A stretch of DNA of 64,000 nt, from NCBI RefSeq assembly GCF_000473365.1, contig NZ_AXBK01000003.1, positions 41,846 to 105,845 on the forward strand, read 5' to 3'. The stretch's first letter is position 1. Each line of letters opens with the position of its first letter. This document shows, piece by piece, positions 17,801 through 25,240 of this stretch. Position numbers and translations under genes: made by a program. Below the pieces are notes generated by a model. The model was not told the origin of the DNA and did no database searches. It was given only the letters and a program-made list of their open reading frames with translations. This DNA comes from Adhaeribacter aquaticus DSM 16391 (GTDB lineage Bacteria > Bacteroidota > Bacteroidia > Cytophagales > Hymenobacteraceae).

Positions 17801-17989
17801 ACCTCGGCCTGGGAGTTTTACATCGGCGGCTATCAACCCGCCCAGAAATGGCTAAAAGACCGCAAAGGCCGTGAACTCGCCTTTGATGATATTCTACACT
17901 ATCAGAAAATTATTGTGGCTTTAAAAAGAACAGCAGAGTTGATGAAGGAAATTGATGAAGTATTTGTTTTAACTTCAGCATCCGCTTAA
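14807..17989 (+). CDS. type ISP-like single-chain restriction-modification enzyme
   Basis: 1060 residues. Residues about 45-72 hold an Mrr/PD-(D/E)xK-like motif (GAPDYIITR, then GYIEAKDLGK). Residues about 320-520 are an N6-adenine methyltransferase with motif I DPATGTGTFLAEV and motif IV NPPYSGE. The rest is a target-recognition region and a C-terminal part with LLDYIYAVLHSPAYREKYKEF, as in type ISP enzymes. Classic ISP enzymes are about 1,570 residues and carry an SF2 helicase between nuclease and methylase; no helicase motif is seen here, so this is closer to a type IIG/IIL layout. Base composition drops sharply between about 16340 and 17290, the recognition part, consistent with domain swapping. 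Confidence 0.8.
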   Translation: MSISEYLEKINIRFKTGISREHSYRGDLQTLLESIAKDVLVTNEPARVACGAPDYIITRKDIPVGYIEAKDLGKPLNSKDYKEQFDRYKTSLNNLIITDYLDFWLFKDGEFVTSIKIAEIQNGQVVPLPGNFATFETFIKNFCQYIGVTLKSPAKLAVMMADKAKFLAQIIERALTEDSNYQNQTLHDQMQAFKDILIHDITPKEFADIYAQTVAYGMFAARLHDPTLPTFSRQEAAELIPRTNPFLRKLFSYIAGPDIDDRIKWIVDALADVFRATDILTLLTNFGRATQTHDPIIHFYETFLSEYDPALRKARGVWYTPEPVVKFIVRAIDDILKTEFNLPKGLADTTKTKITLKVPTNDKRYTAGLRDYEQEVHKVQILDPATGTGTFLAEVVKYIYGKNFAAMQGAWSGYVEDHLIPRLNGFELLMASYSMAHLKLDMLLRDTGYVAKREQRFRIYLTNSLEEHHKDTGSLFANWLSSEANEANQIKRDTPVMVVMGNPPYSGESANKGEWIMNLMEDYKKEPGGKEKLKERNPKWINDDYVKFIRYAQHFIERNGEGVLAFINPHGFLDNPTFRGMRWNLLKTYDKIYTLDLHGNSKKKEICPDGSPDINVFDIQQGVSINIFVKTGKKKAEELGQVFHFDLFGKRELKYDFLNQNNLKTIPYITVPNVAPNYFFIKKGYDIQLIYDEGFIIADLFPVSSVGIVTSKDAVLINTDKDKLINNVGDSYEIEIEHNLIKPISYRPFDNQFVYYDTKILERPRAEKMRHFLNRNNLGLVFSRQSTHEYWSNIQITNCLIDNRYHFSYKGIPTEAPLYLYPENSTQQNILTEAKRTPNLNPEIITEIARKLNLTFTPEKETEGEVCFANSPNVRPAFRQTFAPIDLLDYIYAVLHSPAYREKYKEFLKIDFPRVPYPQDAETFWQLVQLGGQLRQLHLLESPETENYITQYPEDGNNVVEKIRFITYDYGPVALGEPYPDYLGGVYINETQYFADVPTSAWEFYIGGYQPAQKWLKDRKGRELAFDDILHYQKIIVALKRTAELMKEIDEVFVLTSASA

Positions 17990-18031
17990 ACAAAATACAT
18001 AATCAAAATGTAAACGCTTAACTTATGAATT

Positions 18032-18754
18032 GTGCGCTCTGATTTTAATATTTATTGTGACGAAAGTTGCCACTTAGAAAATGACAACCAACGCGTAATG
18101 GTGCTCGGTCTAATTTGGTGCAACATCACTAAGAAAGAGGAAATATTTAATAGAATTAAAGAAATAAAAGCTAAACATGGTTTATCCCCTGCTTTTGAAA
18201 TAAAATGGCACAAAGTATCTCCGGCTAAAAAGGCGTTTTATCTTGATTTAATTGATTACTTTTTTGATGATGATGACTTGCACTTTAGAGCATTATTAGT
18301 ACCAGACAAAACAGCTCTTAACCATTCTGATTTTGGTCAAACGCACGATGAGTTTTATTACAAAATGTATTTTGATTTACTTAAGGTAGTTATCACTCCA
18401 AAATGCGGTTATAATATTTACATAGACATAAAAGATACCCGAGGTAGAGAAAAAATAAAGCGGTTAGAAGAAGTGCTCCGCTCTAGTAATTATGACTTTT
18501 CTAAAAACATCATCCGGAAAATACAGGAAGTCAAATCTGATGAGGTTGCCCTTCTGCAATTGGCCGATTTGCTAATTGGAGCTGTTTCGTATTTAAATAG
18601 AGGGTTAAGCAGTAATTTAGGAAAAGTAGAAATTATAAAGAAAATTCAAAAACGTTCTGGTTATTCCTTACAACAATCTACCCTCCCTACAGAAAGGAAA
18701 GTCAATATATTTAGATGGCAATCAGGTAAAAGGAGAATGATAAATGGCCTCTAA
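18032..18754 (+). CDS. DUF3800 protein
   Basis: 240 residues with the DUF3800 signature: an N-terminal FNIYCDESCH with the acidic pair, VMVLGLIWC, KWHKVSP, YNIYIDIKD and a C-terminal LLQLADLLIGAV. The family has an RNase H-like fold with conserved acidic residues and often lies in defence islands. A GTG start is chosen because the upstream in-frame codon is a stop and the nearest in-frame ATG would remove the active-site Asp-Glu. An overlapping 5-codon ATG frame (MNCAL) precedes it at 18025. The last 11 bases overlap the next gene, indicating translational coupling. Confidence 0.75.
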   Translation: MRSDFNIYCDESCHLENDNQRVMVLGLIWCNITKKEEIFNRIKEIKAKHGLSPAFEIKWHKVSPAKKAFYLDLIDYFFDDDDLHFRALLVPDKTALNHSDFGQTHDEFYYKMYFDLLKVVITPKCGYNIYIDIKDTRGREKIKRLEEVLRSSNYDFSKNIIRKIQEVKSDEVALLQLADLLIGAVSYLNRGLSSNLGKVEIIKKIQKRSGYSLQQSTLPTERKVNIFRWQSGKRRMINGL

Positions 18755-19241
18755 ATTATTTGAATTACCTGATTTAATTTGCCTTTCTGATTTTGGAGGT
18801 TCTTTTGATGTTTATTTAGATGCCGTTTACAAAATCTTTGAAAGAGACTTTATAACTTCTAAACCTACTTTTAAAGGTACAAGGTTAGGATTAAAACGGC
18901 ACCCAGTTACAGATGGCAGAGCCTATACTTTTTATCATATGACCCATGAGGGCAAGGACGAATTGAATAGAACCCCTGATTTACGAAGATGTGAACGGAT
19001 TGGCTGGCCACGACCTATGATTGACTTTTCTGAAAGTTCTCAATTGAAAGTATGGTCTAATGTTAGAGGAAGAGATAAGCGGATTTTAATTTATCACCAG
19101 GCTGAAAAATATTTGGTGATATTAGATGATAGAGGTGATTTTATTTTGCCTTGGACGGCTTATTTAATTACTTATCGCCATCAAGAAGAAAAGTTATTAA
19201 AAGAATATGAGGCCTATAAAAAAGCTGAGGCCGCAAAGTAA
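18744..19241 (+). CDS. hypothetical protein coupled to DUF3800, possible RelE/barnase-like fold
   Basis: 165 residues. The second half, RRCERIGWPRPMIDF, then VWSNVRGRDKRILIYHQA and YLVILDDRGDFILPWTAYLI, has the run of basic residues followed by short strands seen in RelE/barnase-like nucleases such as the PBECR group. I cannot name the family firmly. The gene overlaps DUF3800 by 11 bases, so the two proteins probably act together. The terminator hairpin overlaps its stop codon. Confidence 0.55.
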   Translation: MASKLFELPDLICLSDFGGSFDVYLDAVYKIFERDFITSKPTFKGTRLGLKRHPVTDGRAYTFYHMTHEGKDELNRTPDLRRCERIGWPRPMIDFSESSQLKVWSNVRGRDKRILIYHQAEKYLVILDDRGDFILPWTAYLITYRHQEEKLLKEYEAYKKAEAAK

Positions 19242-19260
19242 AACTTTACGGCCTCGTTTC
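19228..19260 (+). terminator. terminator at end of DUF3800 operon
   Basis: GAGGCCG and CGGCCTC pair, with AAAGT/ACTTT extending the stem, followed by GTTT. The left arm lies inside the last codons of the upstream gene. A TGCTAGCA palindrome lies about 95 bases further (19354-19361); the gap to the resolvase gene has no coding frame. Confidence 0.7.
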
Positions 19261-19519
19261 TCCTTTAACACATGGTCAATGAGATATCTTGTATAGCTAT
19301 TTGCTATCATTTTCTAACTAGATATCGCAAATTTACAAAATTTTGTTACAAAATGCTAGCAAAAAGCTAATTATAATGCTATTAACTATTCAATATGCAA
19401 CTCAAAATTTCATATGTGCTACATAACAAATTCTCCCTGGCGATTTCTAGCTCATAAATTTTTAAAGTAGTATTCATTTAAATTTACAAAAAATTATGTT
19501 TAACTATTTAAGGCAATAT

Positions 19520-20089
19520 TTAAGAATTTGAAGCTAAATCTAAATATCGGTAACAAGTAGCCCGGGAAACACCTAATATTTTAGCAATGTCCTCCGCTGA
19601 TTTGGTGCCCGTGGCATGAAGTATTTTAGCAGATTTAGCTTTCTCCATAGCAGCCGGCGATAAACCGGCCGGTCTCCCTCCTGCCCTACCCCGAGCTTTG
19701 GCAGCTACTAATCCCGCTTTGGTTCTTTCCTTAATTATCTCCCTTTCGAATTCTGCCAAGGAAGCAAAGATGTTAAATGTAAAGCGACCAGTGGAAGTAG
19801 CGGTATTGATGCCATCCTGTAAACTCACAAAGTCTACTCCCCTACTTTTAAAGTCCGCAACCAGGTCAATTAAGTCCCGGAGCGAACGCCCCAATCGGTC
19901 CAGCTTCCAAACGACTACCGTATCTCCTTCCCGGAGCTGACCTAACAGTTTCTCCAGCTCTGGCCTTTCTTTGTTTTTACCCGACTTCTTTTCCTGGTAA
20001 ATCTGCTCACACCCATTTTTGGATAGAGCATCAATTTGCAGCTCCAACTTCTGGTCCTGGGTACTTACCCGGGCGTAACCTATTTTCAT
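19520..20089 (-). CDS. serine recombinase (resolvase/invertase family)
   Basis: 189 residues, the normal length of a small serine resolvase. The catalytic domain starts MKIGYARVSTQDQKLELQID with the nucleophile Ser in RVST. It continues with WKLDRLGRSLRDL, the E-helix region GINTATSTGRFTFNIFASLA and EFEREIIKERTKAGL. The C-terminal helix-turn-helix is KSAEDIAKILGVSRATCYRYL. It probably resolves plasmid multimers or cointegrates. Dyads upstream of the gene (20094-20229) are the likely binding and crossover site. Confidence 0.9.
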   Translation of the reverse strand: MKIGYARVSTQDQKLELQIDALSKNGCEQIYQEKKSGKNKERPELEKLLGQLREGDTVVVWKLDRLGRSLRDLIDLVADFKSRGVDFVSLQDGINTATSTGRFTFNIFASLAEFEREIIKERTKAGLVAAKARGRAGGRPAGLSPAAMEKAKSAKILHATGTKSAEDIAKILGVSRATCYRYLDLASNS

Positions 20090-20093
20090 ATTT

Positions 20094-20229
20094 GTCTCAC
20101 GAATCTCATCTCAAATATATAAAATTATGTTTGATTTATGAGATGGTCATTTGAGATACTTTTAGGGCTAAAAAGGATAGATTTTGTAAGCCTTTTTATT
20201 ATCTCTTAAAACGGTCGTTTTTTGAGATA
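20094..20229. promoter_or_regulatory. candidate resolvase res site
   Basis: Repeated ATCTCA/TGAGAT half-sites occur at about 20096, 20104, 20140, 20151, 20201 and 20223. The best dyad is 20200-20229, TATCTC and GAGATA around AAAACG-GT-CGTTTT, a 30-base symmetric site with a central dinucleotide where a serine recombinase would cut. The layout of a full dyad plus accessory half-sites next to the resolvase gene is typical. Confidence 0.65.
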
Positions 20230-20240
20230 AAAGTTAATCA

Positions 20241-20263
20241 GACTCGTCCTGTGACTCGTCCTG
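20241..20263 (+). repeat. tandem 11-base direct repeat
   Basis: GACTCGTCCTG occurs twice separated by one base (20241-20251 and 20253-20263), exactly between the resolvase dyad and the start of the broken gene at 20268. It may be a junction scar of the rearrangement that truncated that gene. Confidence 0.5.
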
Positions 20264-20267
20264 AAAA

Positions 20268-20490
20268 AGTTAACAATTTATGTTGTTCTGGTAAACTTTT
20301 GCAGGCCATTACGGATGGAATTGTAAAACCCCAGGAACTGAAACAGGCGATTGAGCAAGTACCAGGGGCCGAAGATAAACGCCAGGCGAATATCCGGAGC
20401 ATCCTGCAGGAAGTAGGAATTTCGGTGAAGCAACCGGATATCAAGCAGAACCGTGGGAAGCAGCGGGGAATGGGTGGAATTAGTATGTAA
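20268..20490 (+). pseudogene. C-terminal remnant of a plasmid coiled-coil protein
   Basis: The frame encodes GKLLQAITDGIVKPQELKQA and continues through VPGAEDKRQANIRSILQEVG to the basic end NRGKQRGMGGISM. It has no start of its own. About 120 bases (20280-20410) are roughly 85-90 percent identical, by eye, to the minus strand of 33232-33350, where the same protein region is frameshifted. It looks like the tail of a mobilization-type accessory protein. TTTGCAATTGTAAA follows at 20511. Confidence 0.6.
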
Positions 20491-20575
20491 TTTTTCCCCT
20501 ACCGCCCTTTTTTGCAATTGTAAATCCGTTGCAAAAACTAGGGGTTTTGTCCGAGCTTGGTTGATGTTTCTTTTT

Positions 20576-21127
20576 CTATTGCTTTAATTGTTTTTCCAGT
20601 TCGGCAATGCGTTCGTTGCTTTTTCTAATAGCGATACGTGCTGCTAGTCTTAATTCCATTTCGTCTACTACTATAGCAGCTAATTCTTGCAGTATTTCTT
20701 TTTGCTCGCTGTTTATATACCGTTGATTGTGATCAATTATACAAAGATTGCCTAAGTTATAGCCGTCTCTGGTTTGCAACGGAGCAGCGGCATAAAATCG
20801 AAGACCAAACTCGCCGCATACTAAAGGATTCGCCAAACACCTGGGGTCTTCTATCGCATTTTCTACCAGATAAACATCTTTTGATAATATAGCTGAAGCA
20901 CATAGGCCAGGGTCTCGGTCAATCTGCTCAACTTCATCAAGCCCATAGGATGATTTGAACCAAATTCTGTCGTGGTCTACTAACGTTATAAGTGCAATAG
21001 GCATGCTAAATATTTTAGAAGCTAAAGCAGTGATCCGGTCAAAACTCCCGTCTGGTGGCGTATCTAAAATTTCGTAGCGTTTGACTACTTTTAAACGTTC
21101 TATTTCCTTAATGTCTGATTCCATCAT
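20576..21127 (-). CDS. GAF domain protein
   Basis: 183 residues. A short N-terminal helix is followed by a GAF sensor domain (residues about 20-165): YEILDTPPDGSFDRITALAS, IALITLVDHDRIWFKSSYGL, LVENAIEDPRC, VCGEFGLRFYAAAPL and GNLCIIDH. Stand-alone GAF proteins of this type in Bacteroidota often precede histidine kinases. It ends in a short coiled coil (SNERIAELEKQLKQ), so it may lack an output module and signal by dimer contact. The ATG pair at the start leaves a one-residue choice. Confidence 0.8.
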   Translation of the reverse strand: MMESDIKEIERLKVVKRYEILDTPPDGSFDRITALASKIFSMPIALITLVDHDRIWFKSSYGLDEVEQIDRDPGLCASAILSKDVYLVENAIEDPRCLANPLVCGEFGLRFYAAAPLQTRDGYNLGNLCIIDHNQRYINSEQKEILQELAAIVVDEMELRLAARIAIRKSNERIAELEKQLKQ

Positions 21128-21694
21128 TATTCTATTTCTTACTCACAAAGTTAAAATTTCTTTTTAAGTGGTCCTAATATGTCTGATTTAGTAGCGCTGT
21201 CCTTTCGTCAGCTTCTTATAGTTTCTATATAAGCGCACCAGATGCATTCACATAGCAAATGAATTATATAAATACAGCGGAATATACTAATAAAATATAT
21301 ATTCCGGACAATATATAAAACCTGAAAACAGAGAAGTCCAATTCTTTCCCTTTTCTTAAGAAAGTACCAGAATAAGGCCAAAAAAAAGCTTCGTTCAGTT
21401 GCGTGGAAAGGGGTTTTCTTTTATAACTGGTTTTATGTTAAATAAGAGTTGGTTTCTGGGTTTTGTACTATTTAAGGGAAGGGAAAGAAAGAGAAGAAAT
21501 GGCATTTGTAGCAACTTAATGGCAATGGGTTTCTGGTTACCGAGAAGTTTTATTATTTTATTTAGTAAGTATTTATCGCATTAAACTACGTTATTTACGT
21601 AGGGGATAAATACCTAGACCTTTGATACTATTTAACGGGGAAGGTTTACCTGGAGAACTACTTTGAGAAGTAAGCTATCCTTAAAAATAAAGGG
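21128..21694. other. intergenic stretch with dispersed repeat
   Basis: No coding-like frame is present. The only structure is the dispersed repeat at 21392-21446. The short hydrophobic frame over 21399-21584 has no coding character and runs through that repeat. Confidence 0.4.
21392..21446 (+). repeat. dispersed repeat, copy 1
   Basis: The stretch from GTTCAGTTGCGTGG through AAGGGGTTTTCTTTTATAAC to TTTTATGTTAAATAAGAG recurs in inverted orientation at 31309-31358, with about 43 of 50 bases alike by eye. Partial copies of its end, TTTTATGTTAAA, occur near 4952 and 10293. Confidence 0.5.
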
Positions 21695-22123
21695 ATGAAC
21701 GACCAAAGTGCAGCCAGGGCAAAGCCAGCAGTAATACCGCCGATAGATACCATTTTAATCGTAGATGATGACGAAACCTGCTGTTTTGTGGCAAAAAGAA
21801 TTCTACAGAAATATGGATTTGGTCAGCAAATTATAACGGTTCATAATGGCTTGGAAGCGCTGCTAAAATTGCAGACGATTGCCACCAAGGGAGAAAAGCT
21901 GCCCGAACTTATCTTTTTAGATATTAAAATGCCGATAATGAATGGCTTTGAATTTTTAGAAGAAGTAACTCAGATAACTGAGCTGAATTTAAGCCAGACC
22001 AAGATATACGTGTGTACCAGTTCCAATCATTCTAAAGACAAAGAACAAGCCTCTCTTTTTCCAATTGCAGGGTTTATTACCAAACCTTTAACCGCCGACG
22101 TTTTAGTAGACATCCTGGTTTAA
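21695..22123 (+). CDS. response regulator receiver protein
   Basis: 142 residues, a single receiver (REC) domain with no output domain. It has the acidic pocket in ILIVDDDETC, the phospho-acceptor Asp in IFLDIKMPIMNGFEFL, Thr/Ser in YVCTSSNHS and the conserved Lys in GFITKPL. Stand-alone receivers of this kind, close in sequence to Rcp-type regulators, take phosphate from a nearby kinase. The PAS-histidine kinase is encoded convergently at 22307-23392 and is the natural partner. Confidence 0.9.
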   Translation: MNDQSAARAKPAVIPPIDTILIVDDDETCCFVAKRILQKYGFGQQIITVHNGLEALLKLQTIATKGEKLPELIFLDIKMPIMNGFEFLEEVTQITELNLSQTKIYVCTSSNHSKDKEQASLFPIAGFITKPLTADVLVDILV

Positions 22124-22306
22124 TATTTTTAGGCCAACAGCTTGCTCTCATTATTTTAACTGGCCAAAAAAGGTAGCATCCTCATTTTCCTTACTTTCAA
22201 CCCATTTGGTGTATTTAATAAGAAGAAATGAAGTCACCCATGGCCACTATTTAGCATTTGCCCCTCAAGAAAGCAGCCAGGTTTATTCCAACTTAATCTT
22301 TAGCTA

Positions 22307-23392
22307 TTAGTTTTTAGGAACTTCAATGTAGAAAGTCGTGCCTTTGTTCTCCTGGCTTTCAAACCAGATATGGCCATTATGCCATTCTACAATGGTTTTA
22401 ATAATTGACATCCCTAAACCAACCGATGGTTCGCCTTTAATACCGGGTCGGCGGGCTTGGGTAAACTTATCGAACAGCGTTGCATGAAACTGGCCCGGAA
22501 TACCAATGCCGGTATCTTTTACCTGAATTAAAACCGTGGCTTCCTTTTCTTCCAGGGAAATGGTTATCTCCCCGCCATCGGGCGTAAACTTAATAGCGTT
22601 GGAAATCAGATTATTAATTACCTGCATAAATTTATTATCGTCCAGCTCCAGGTAAAGGCTTTCCATAGCCGGAAGGTACGTAAAGGTTTTATGAGTTAAC
22701 TGTTGGGTTCGCTGATACTCTTCTATAAATTGCTTTATAGCTGCCACCAGGTCTACCCGGCGTTTGATTACCTCGGTCCCGGTAGATTCTAAAAACTCCT
22801 GTTTTAAAAATTCCTGGATCAGCTGGATGCCCTGTTTACTGCTGCGCTGAATAATGTCAACAGTATTCTGGGCTTCCTCTATTTTTCCTTCTTTTAAGTC
22901 GCTGGCTAATAAATCACTTAGTGCATCAATATTATTTAATGGCCCTGCCAGGTCATGCGAAAGGATATGCAGAATAGCGTTCTTTTTATCCGAGAACTTC
23001 TTCAGGTAGTTATTGTAATCTTTCTGTACTGTTACATCGGTAATAAACCCGGAAATTAGGCCATGATCTTCCAGGTGCATCGGCTTAATACATACCCACC
23101 GCACGATGTCATTACGCAACTTAATCCGGAATTCAGTTTCCGGTACAATATTACCTTCGAGCAGGTCCTGGTAAACCGCCTGAATATGGGCTTTATCTTC
23201 CGGATGAATGGTTTTGAGTAGAATACTGGGATTATCTATTGCCGTTTTACGCTTCTTGTGCCAGATTTTTTCAAAAGCCGGATTGAGATAGGTAAAGCGG
23301 TTCGTTGTTATATCGTAAGCAAAAACAACGATGTCGGCACTTTCCGTTAAAGCCGTGAGAAAAGAAAGTGTAGAAAAATTATCTAAAGACAT
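22307..23392 (-). CDS. PAS-domain sensor histidine kinase
   Basis: 361 residues, soluble. The N-terminal PAS domain (residues about 8-120) has VVFAYDITTNRFTYLNPAFE and a PAC-like end. The HisKA segment has the phospho-accepting His in ILHILSHDLAGPLNNIDALS near residue 148. The ATPase domain has the N box NNLISNAIKFT, G1 DTGIGIP and G2 VGLGMSI. All catalytic boxes are present. It faces the receiver gene at 21695-22123 across 183 bases. There is no membrane segment, so it reads a cytoplasmic signal such as redox state or a small ligand. Confidence 0.92.
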   Translation of the reverse strand: MSLDNFSTLSFLTALTESADIVVFAYDITTNRFTYLNPAFEKIWHKKRKTAIDNPSILLKTIHPEDKAHIQAVYQDLLEGNIVPETEFRIKLRNDIVRWVCIKPMHLEDHGLISGFITDVTVQKDYNNYLKKFSDKKNAILHILSHDLAGPLNNIDALSDLLASDLKEGKIEEAQNTVDIIQRSSKQGIQLIQEFLKQEFLESTGTEVIKRRVDLVAAIKQFIEEYQRTQQLTHKTFTYLPAMESLYLELDDNKFMQVINNLISNAIKFTPDGGEITISLEEKEATVLIQVKDTGIGIPGQFHATLFDKFTQARRPGIKGEPSVGLGMSIIKTIVEWHNGHIWFESQENKGTTFYIEVPKN

Positions 23393-23666
23393 GGCCCAGT
23401 TGAAGGGCTGTTACCCCGTAGGCCGCCCCTTATGCAAAGCAACTCATATTAATTCACCTAAATTCAATTATAAATGAAGTTATTGTATTTTAAGTATTTA
23501 TCCCCTTTTTATTAAGTGTTTATCTTTATAGGTATATATGCTGCTCTATACTTTGCTATGTTATGAGCTTTTCAGGTACGCGGCTATTAACCTTATTAAA
23601 GTCCGATTATGTAAAATAATCAGCTCATTATAATGTAACTGAACAATTAACATAATATTTAAATTT

Positions 23667-23906
23667 TTACAATTCAGACCCGCTGATTCCCACAACCCGA
23701 ATAATTTCACTGGTGAATCCTACTTCTTTTAAGAGGTTTTCAATTTGTTGCGGATTAACATTTTCACCCGAGATACTTAGTATATTTTCTTCACTATCTG
23801 TATCTAAACTCCAGTTACTAATGGCACCATCCTTATCTAATAAAGGTTTGATTTTAGCTACATCTGCTTCCGCTTTGATATCTGTTTTAAATTTTAATAT
23901 TTCCAT
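23667..23906 (-). CDS. HMA-like small protein without CxxC
   Basis: 79 residues with a ferredoxin-like pattern: MEILKFKTDIKAEADVAKIK, then WSLDTDSEENILSISGENVN and IENLLKEVGFTSEIIRV. This matches heavy-metal-associated (HMA) domain proteins in size and secondary structure, but the metal-binding CxxC is absent. Similar CxxC-less proteins occur beside copper genes in Bacteroidota. It lies 61 bases upstream of DUF305 on the same strand, so it is probably part of the copper group. Confidence 0.6.
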   Translation of the reverse strand: MEILKFKTDIKAEADVAKIKPLLDKDGAISNWSLDTDSEENILSISGENVNPQQIENLLKEVGFTSEIIRVVGISGSEL

Positions 23907-23966
23907 GAGTTTTAAGTTTAATACTATGATATTACCCTAAAATTAAAGCATAATTTATTTAAAAGC

Positions 23967-24458
23967 TTATTGGTCGGACTCTAACCTTTTAAGGTGATCT
24001 TTCATCTTTGCAATTTCCTCTTCTTGGGCCTTTATAATTTCATCAGCTAGCTTTCTTACTTCCGGGTCTTTTATATTCGCCCTTTTACTGGCCAGAATTG
24101 CTATCGAATGGTGTGGAATCATAGCTTTCATATACAAAACATCATTTACAGGAGTTTGGGTTCTAGCCAATATTAAAGCACCAACAAACAACAATAAACT
24201 TCCCAAAATTATAGCAATGTTTTTCCTTTTATCCTGGTACATACTTGGCATAAAGGCCAGCATTATTACTGCCATGGCAGCTATACCTAAACAAGCCATA
24301 TAAAACCGGGTTAAACTGAAATACATGTGGTCAATGGCGTAAGTGTTAAAGTACATGGTGATGTACATGGCAATAAAGGAGCACATTAACATTAGAATAA
24401 ATTTTGGGTAAGGGCTATTATTCTTCCTGTTTTGGCTCATTTCTTTATGGTTGTCCAT
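23967..24458 (-). CDS. DUF305 membrane protein
   Basis: 163 residues. Three membrane segments (residues about 15-33, 43-66 and 75-93) are followed by a DUF305 tail: YMKAMIPHHSIAILASKRAN with the conserved Met-His-His set, then VRKLADEIIKAQEEEIAKMK. DUF305 proteins are linked to copper and other metal handling at the cell envelope. The gene is flanked by the HMA-like gene and the four-helix copper protein in the same direction. Confidence 0.85.
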   Translation of the reverse strand: MDNHKEMSQNRKNNSPYPKFILMLMCSFIAMYITMYFNTYAIDHMYFSLTRFYMACLGIAAMAVIMLAFMPSMYQDKRKNIAIILGSLLLFVGALILARTQTPVNDVLYMKAMIPHHSIAILASKRANIKDPEVRKLADEIIKAQEEEIAKMKDHLKRLESDQ

Positions 24459-24607
24459 TTGATGATTTTAAAGATATTGTATTAACTTCTTTTTTTATGG
24501 CAGATAAAGACTTTGGGTAACCAGTGGCGAGGAGATCAGCAAAAAAACGTCTCTGCTGTTAAGCAAAGACGTTTTAATTGTTAATTTTATATTCTTTTTG
24601 GGTGGAA

Positions 24608-24940
24608 CTATACGGCTGACCGGCAAGCTTCCTCGCAACGACGGCAGGCTTCGGCGCATTCCTGGCAATGGCCCATATGAGTATGTTGAGCACACTCATC
24701 GCCGCAGGCTTTGCAGATGTCGGCACAGGCTTGTAGCAAGGTGCGGGCCACTTCCGAGCCTCTGGCTAAAGCACTGGCCGTTAATTTACAGATTTCGGCG
24801 CAGTCGCGGTCTAACTGAATACAACGGACCATCATTTTTACATCCTGCTCCTGCAAACAGGCAGAATAGCAATGATCGCAAGTAGCAGCACAAGCATTCA
24901 AAGCCTGAATTACTGATTGGTATTGAGATGAATTATGCAT
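24608..24940 (-). CDS. four-helix bundle copper-binding protein (Csp-like)
   Basis: 110 residues from the ATG at 24940. Fifteen or so Cys residues are spaced along four helices: ALNACAATCDHCYSACL, CIQLDRDCAEICKL, LLQACADICKACGDECAQHT and CQECAEACRRCEEACR. This is the Csp/DUF326 pattern, in which Cys thiols inside a helical bundle store Cu(I). There is no signal peptide, so it is the cytosolic kind. It heads the minus-strand copper group. An upstream in-frame start at 24967 would add nine hydrophobic residues that do not fit the family. Confidence 0.9.
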   Translation of the reverse strand: MHNSSQYQSVIQALNACAATCDHCYSACLQEQDVKMMVRCIQLDRDCAEICKLTASALARGSEVARTLLQACADICKACGDECAQHTHMGHCQECAEACRRCEEACRSAV

Positions 24941-25240
24941 AGTATTAAACTTTAAAAGGTTAAACATGTGGCTGCTATCAACAACCGTAATTACTATGCT
25001 CCTTTTATACTCCGTTGCTGCAGGCCTTGTTTAATATAATTGTAGATATATGTTATATAATTCTACTTATGCCTCATGAAATTGCCTACATCTTAATTGG
25101 CCTAACTATCTAAAAACTACCTTAATAATACTCTTATAGCAAATAATATAACAGTTCTTTAGGTTCATTTAGGCAAAACTATAAGTAAATTTATGTAAAA
25201 TGAAGACGGATTTTGGGCTTATTTAAAATATCGTAAGAAA

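Noticed and set aside
20576..21127. GAF protein as a phytochrome or two-component kinase
   Set aside because: Only the GAF domain and a short coiled tail are present; no kinase boxes.
21399..21584. 61-codon plus-strand frame in the gap before the receiver gene
   Set aside because: It passes through the dispersed repeat and has no coding pattern.
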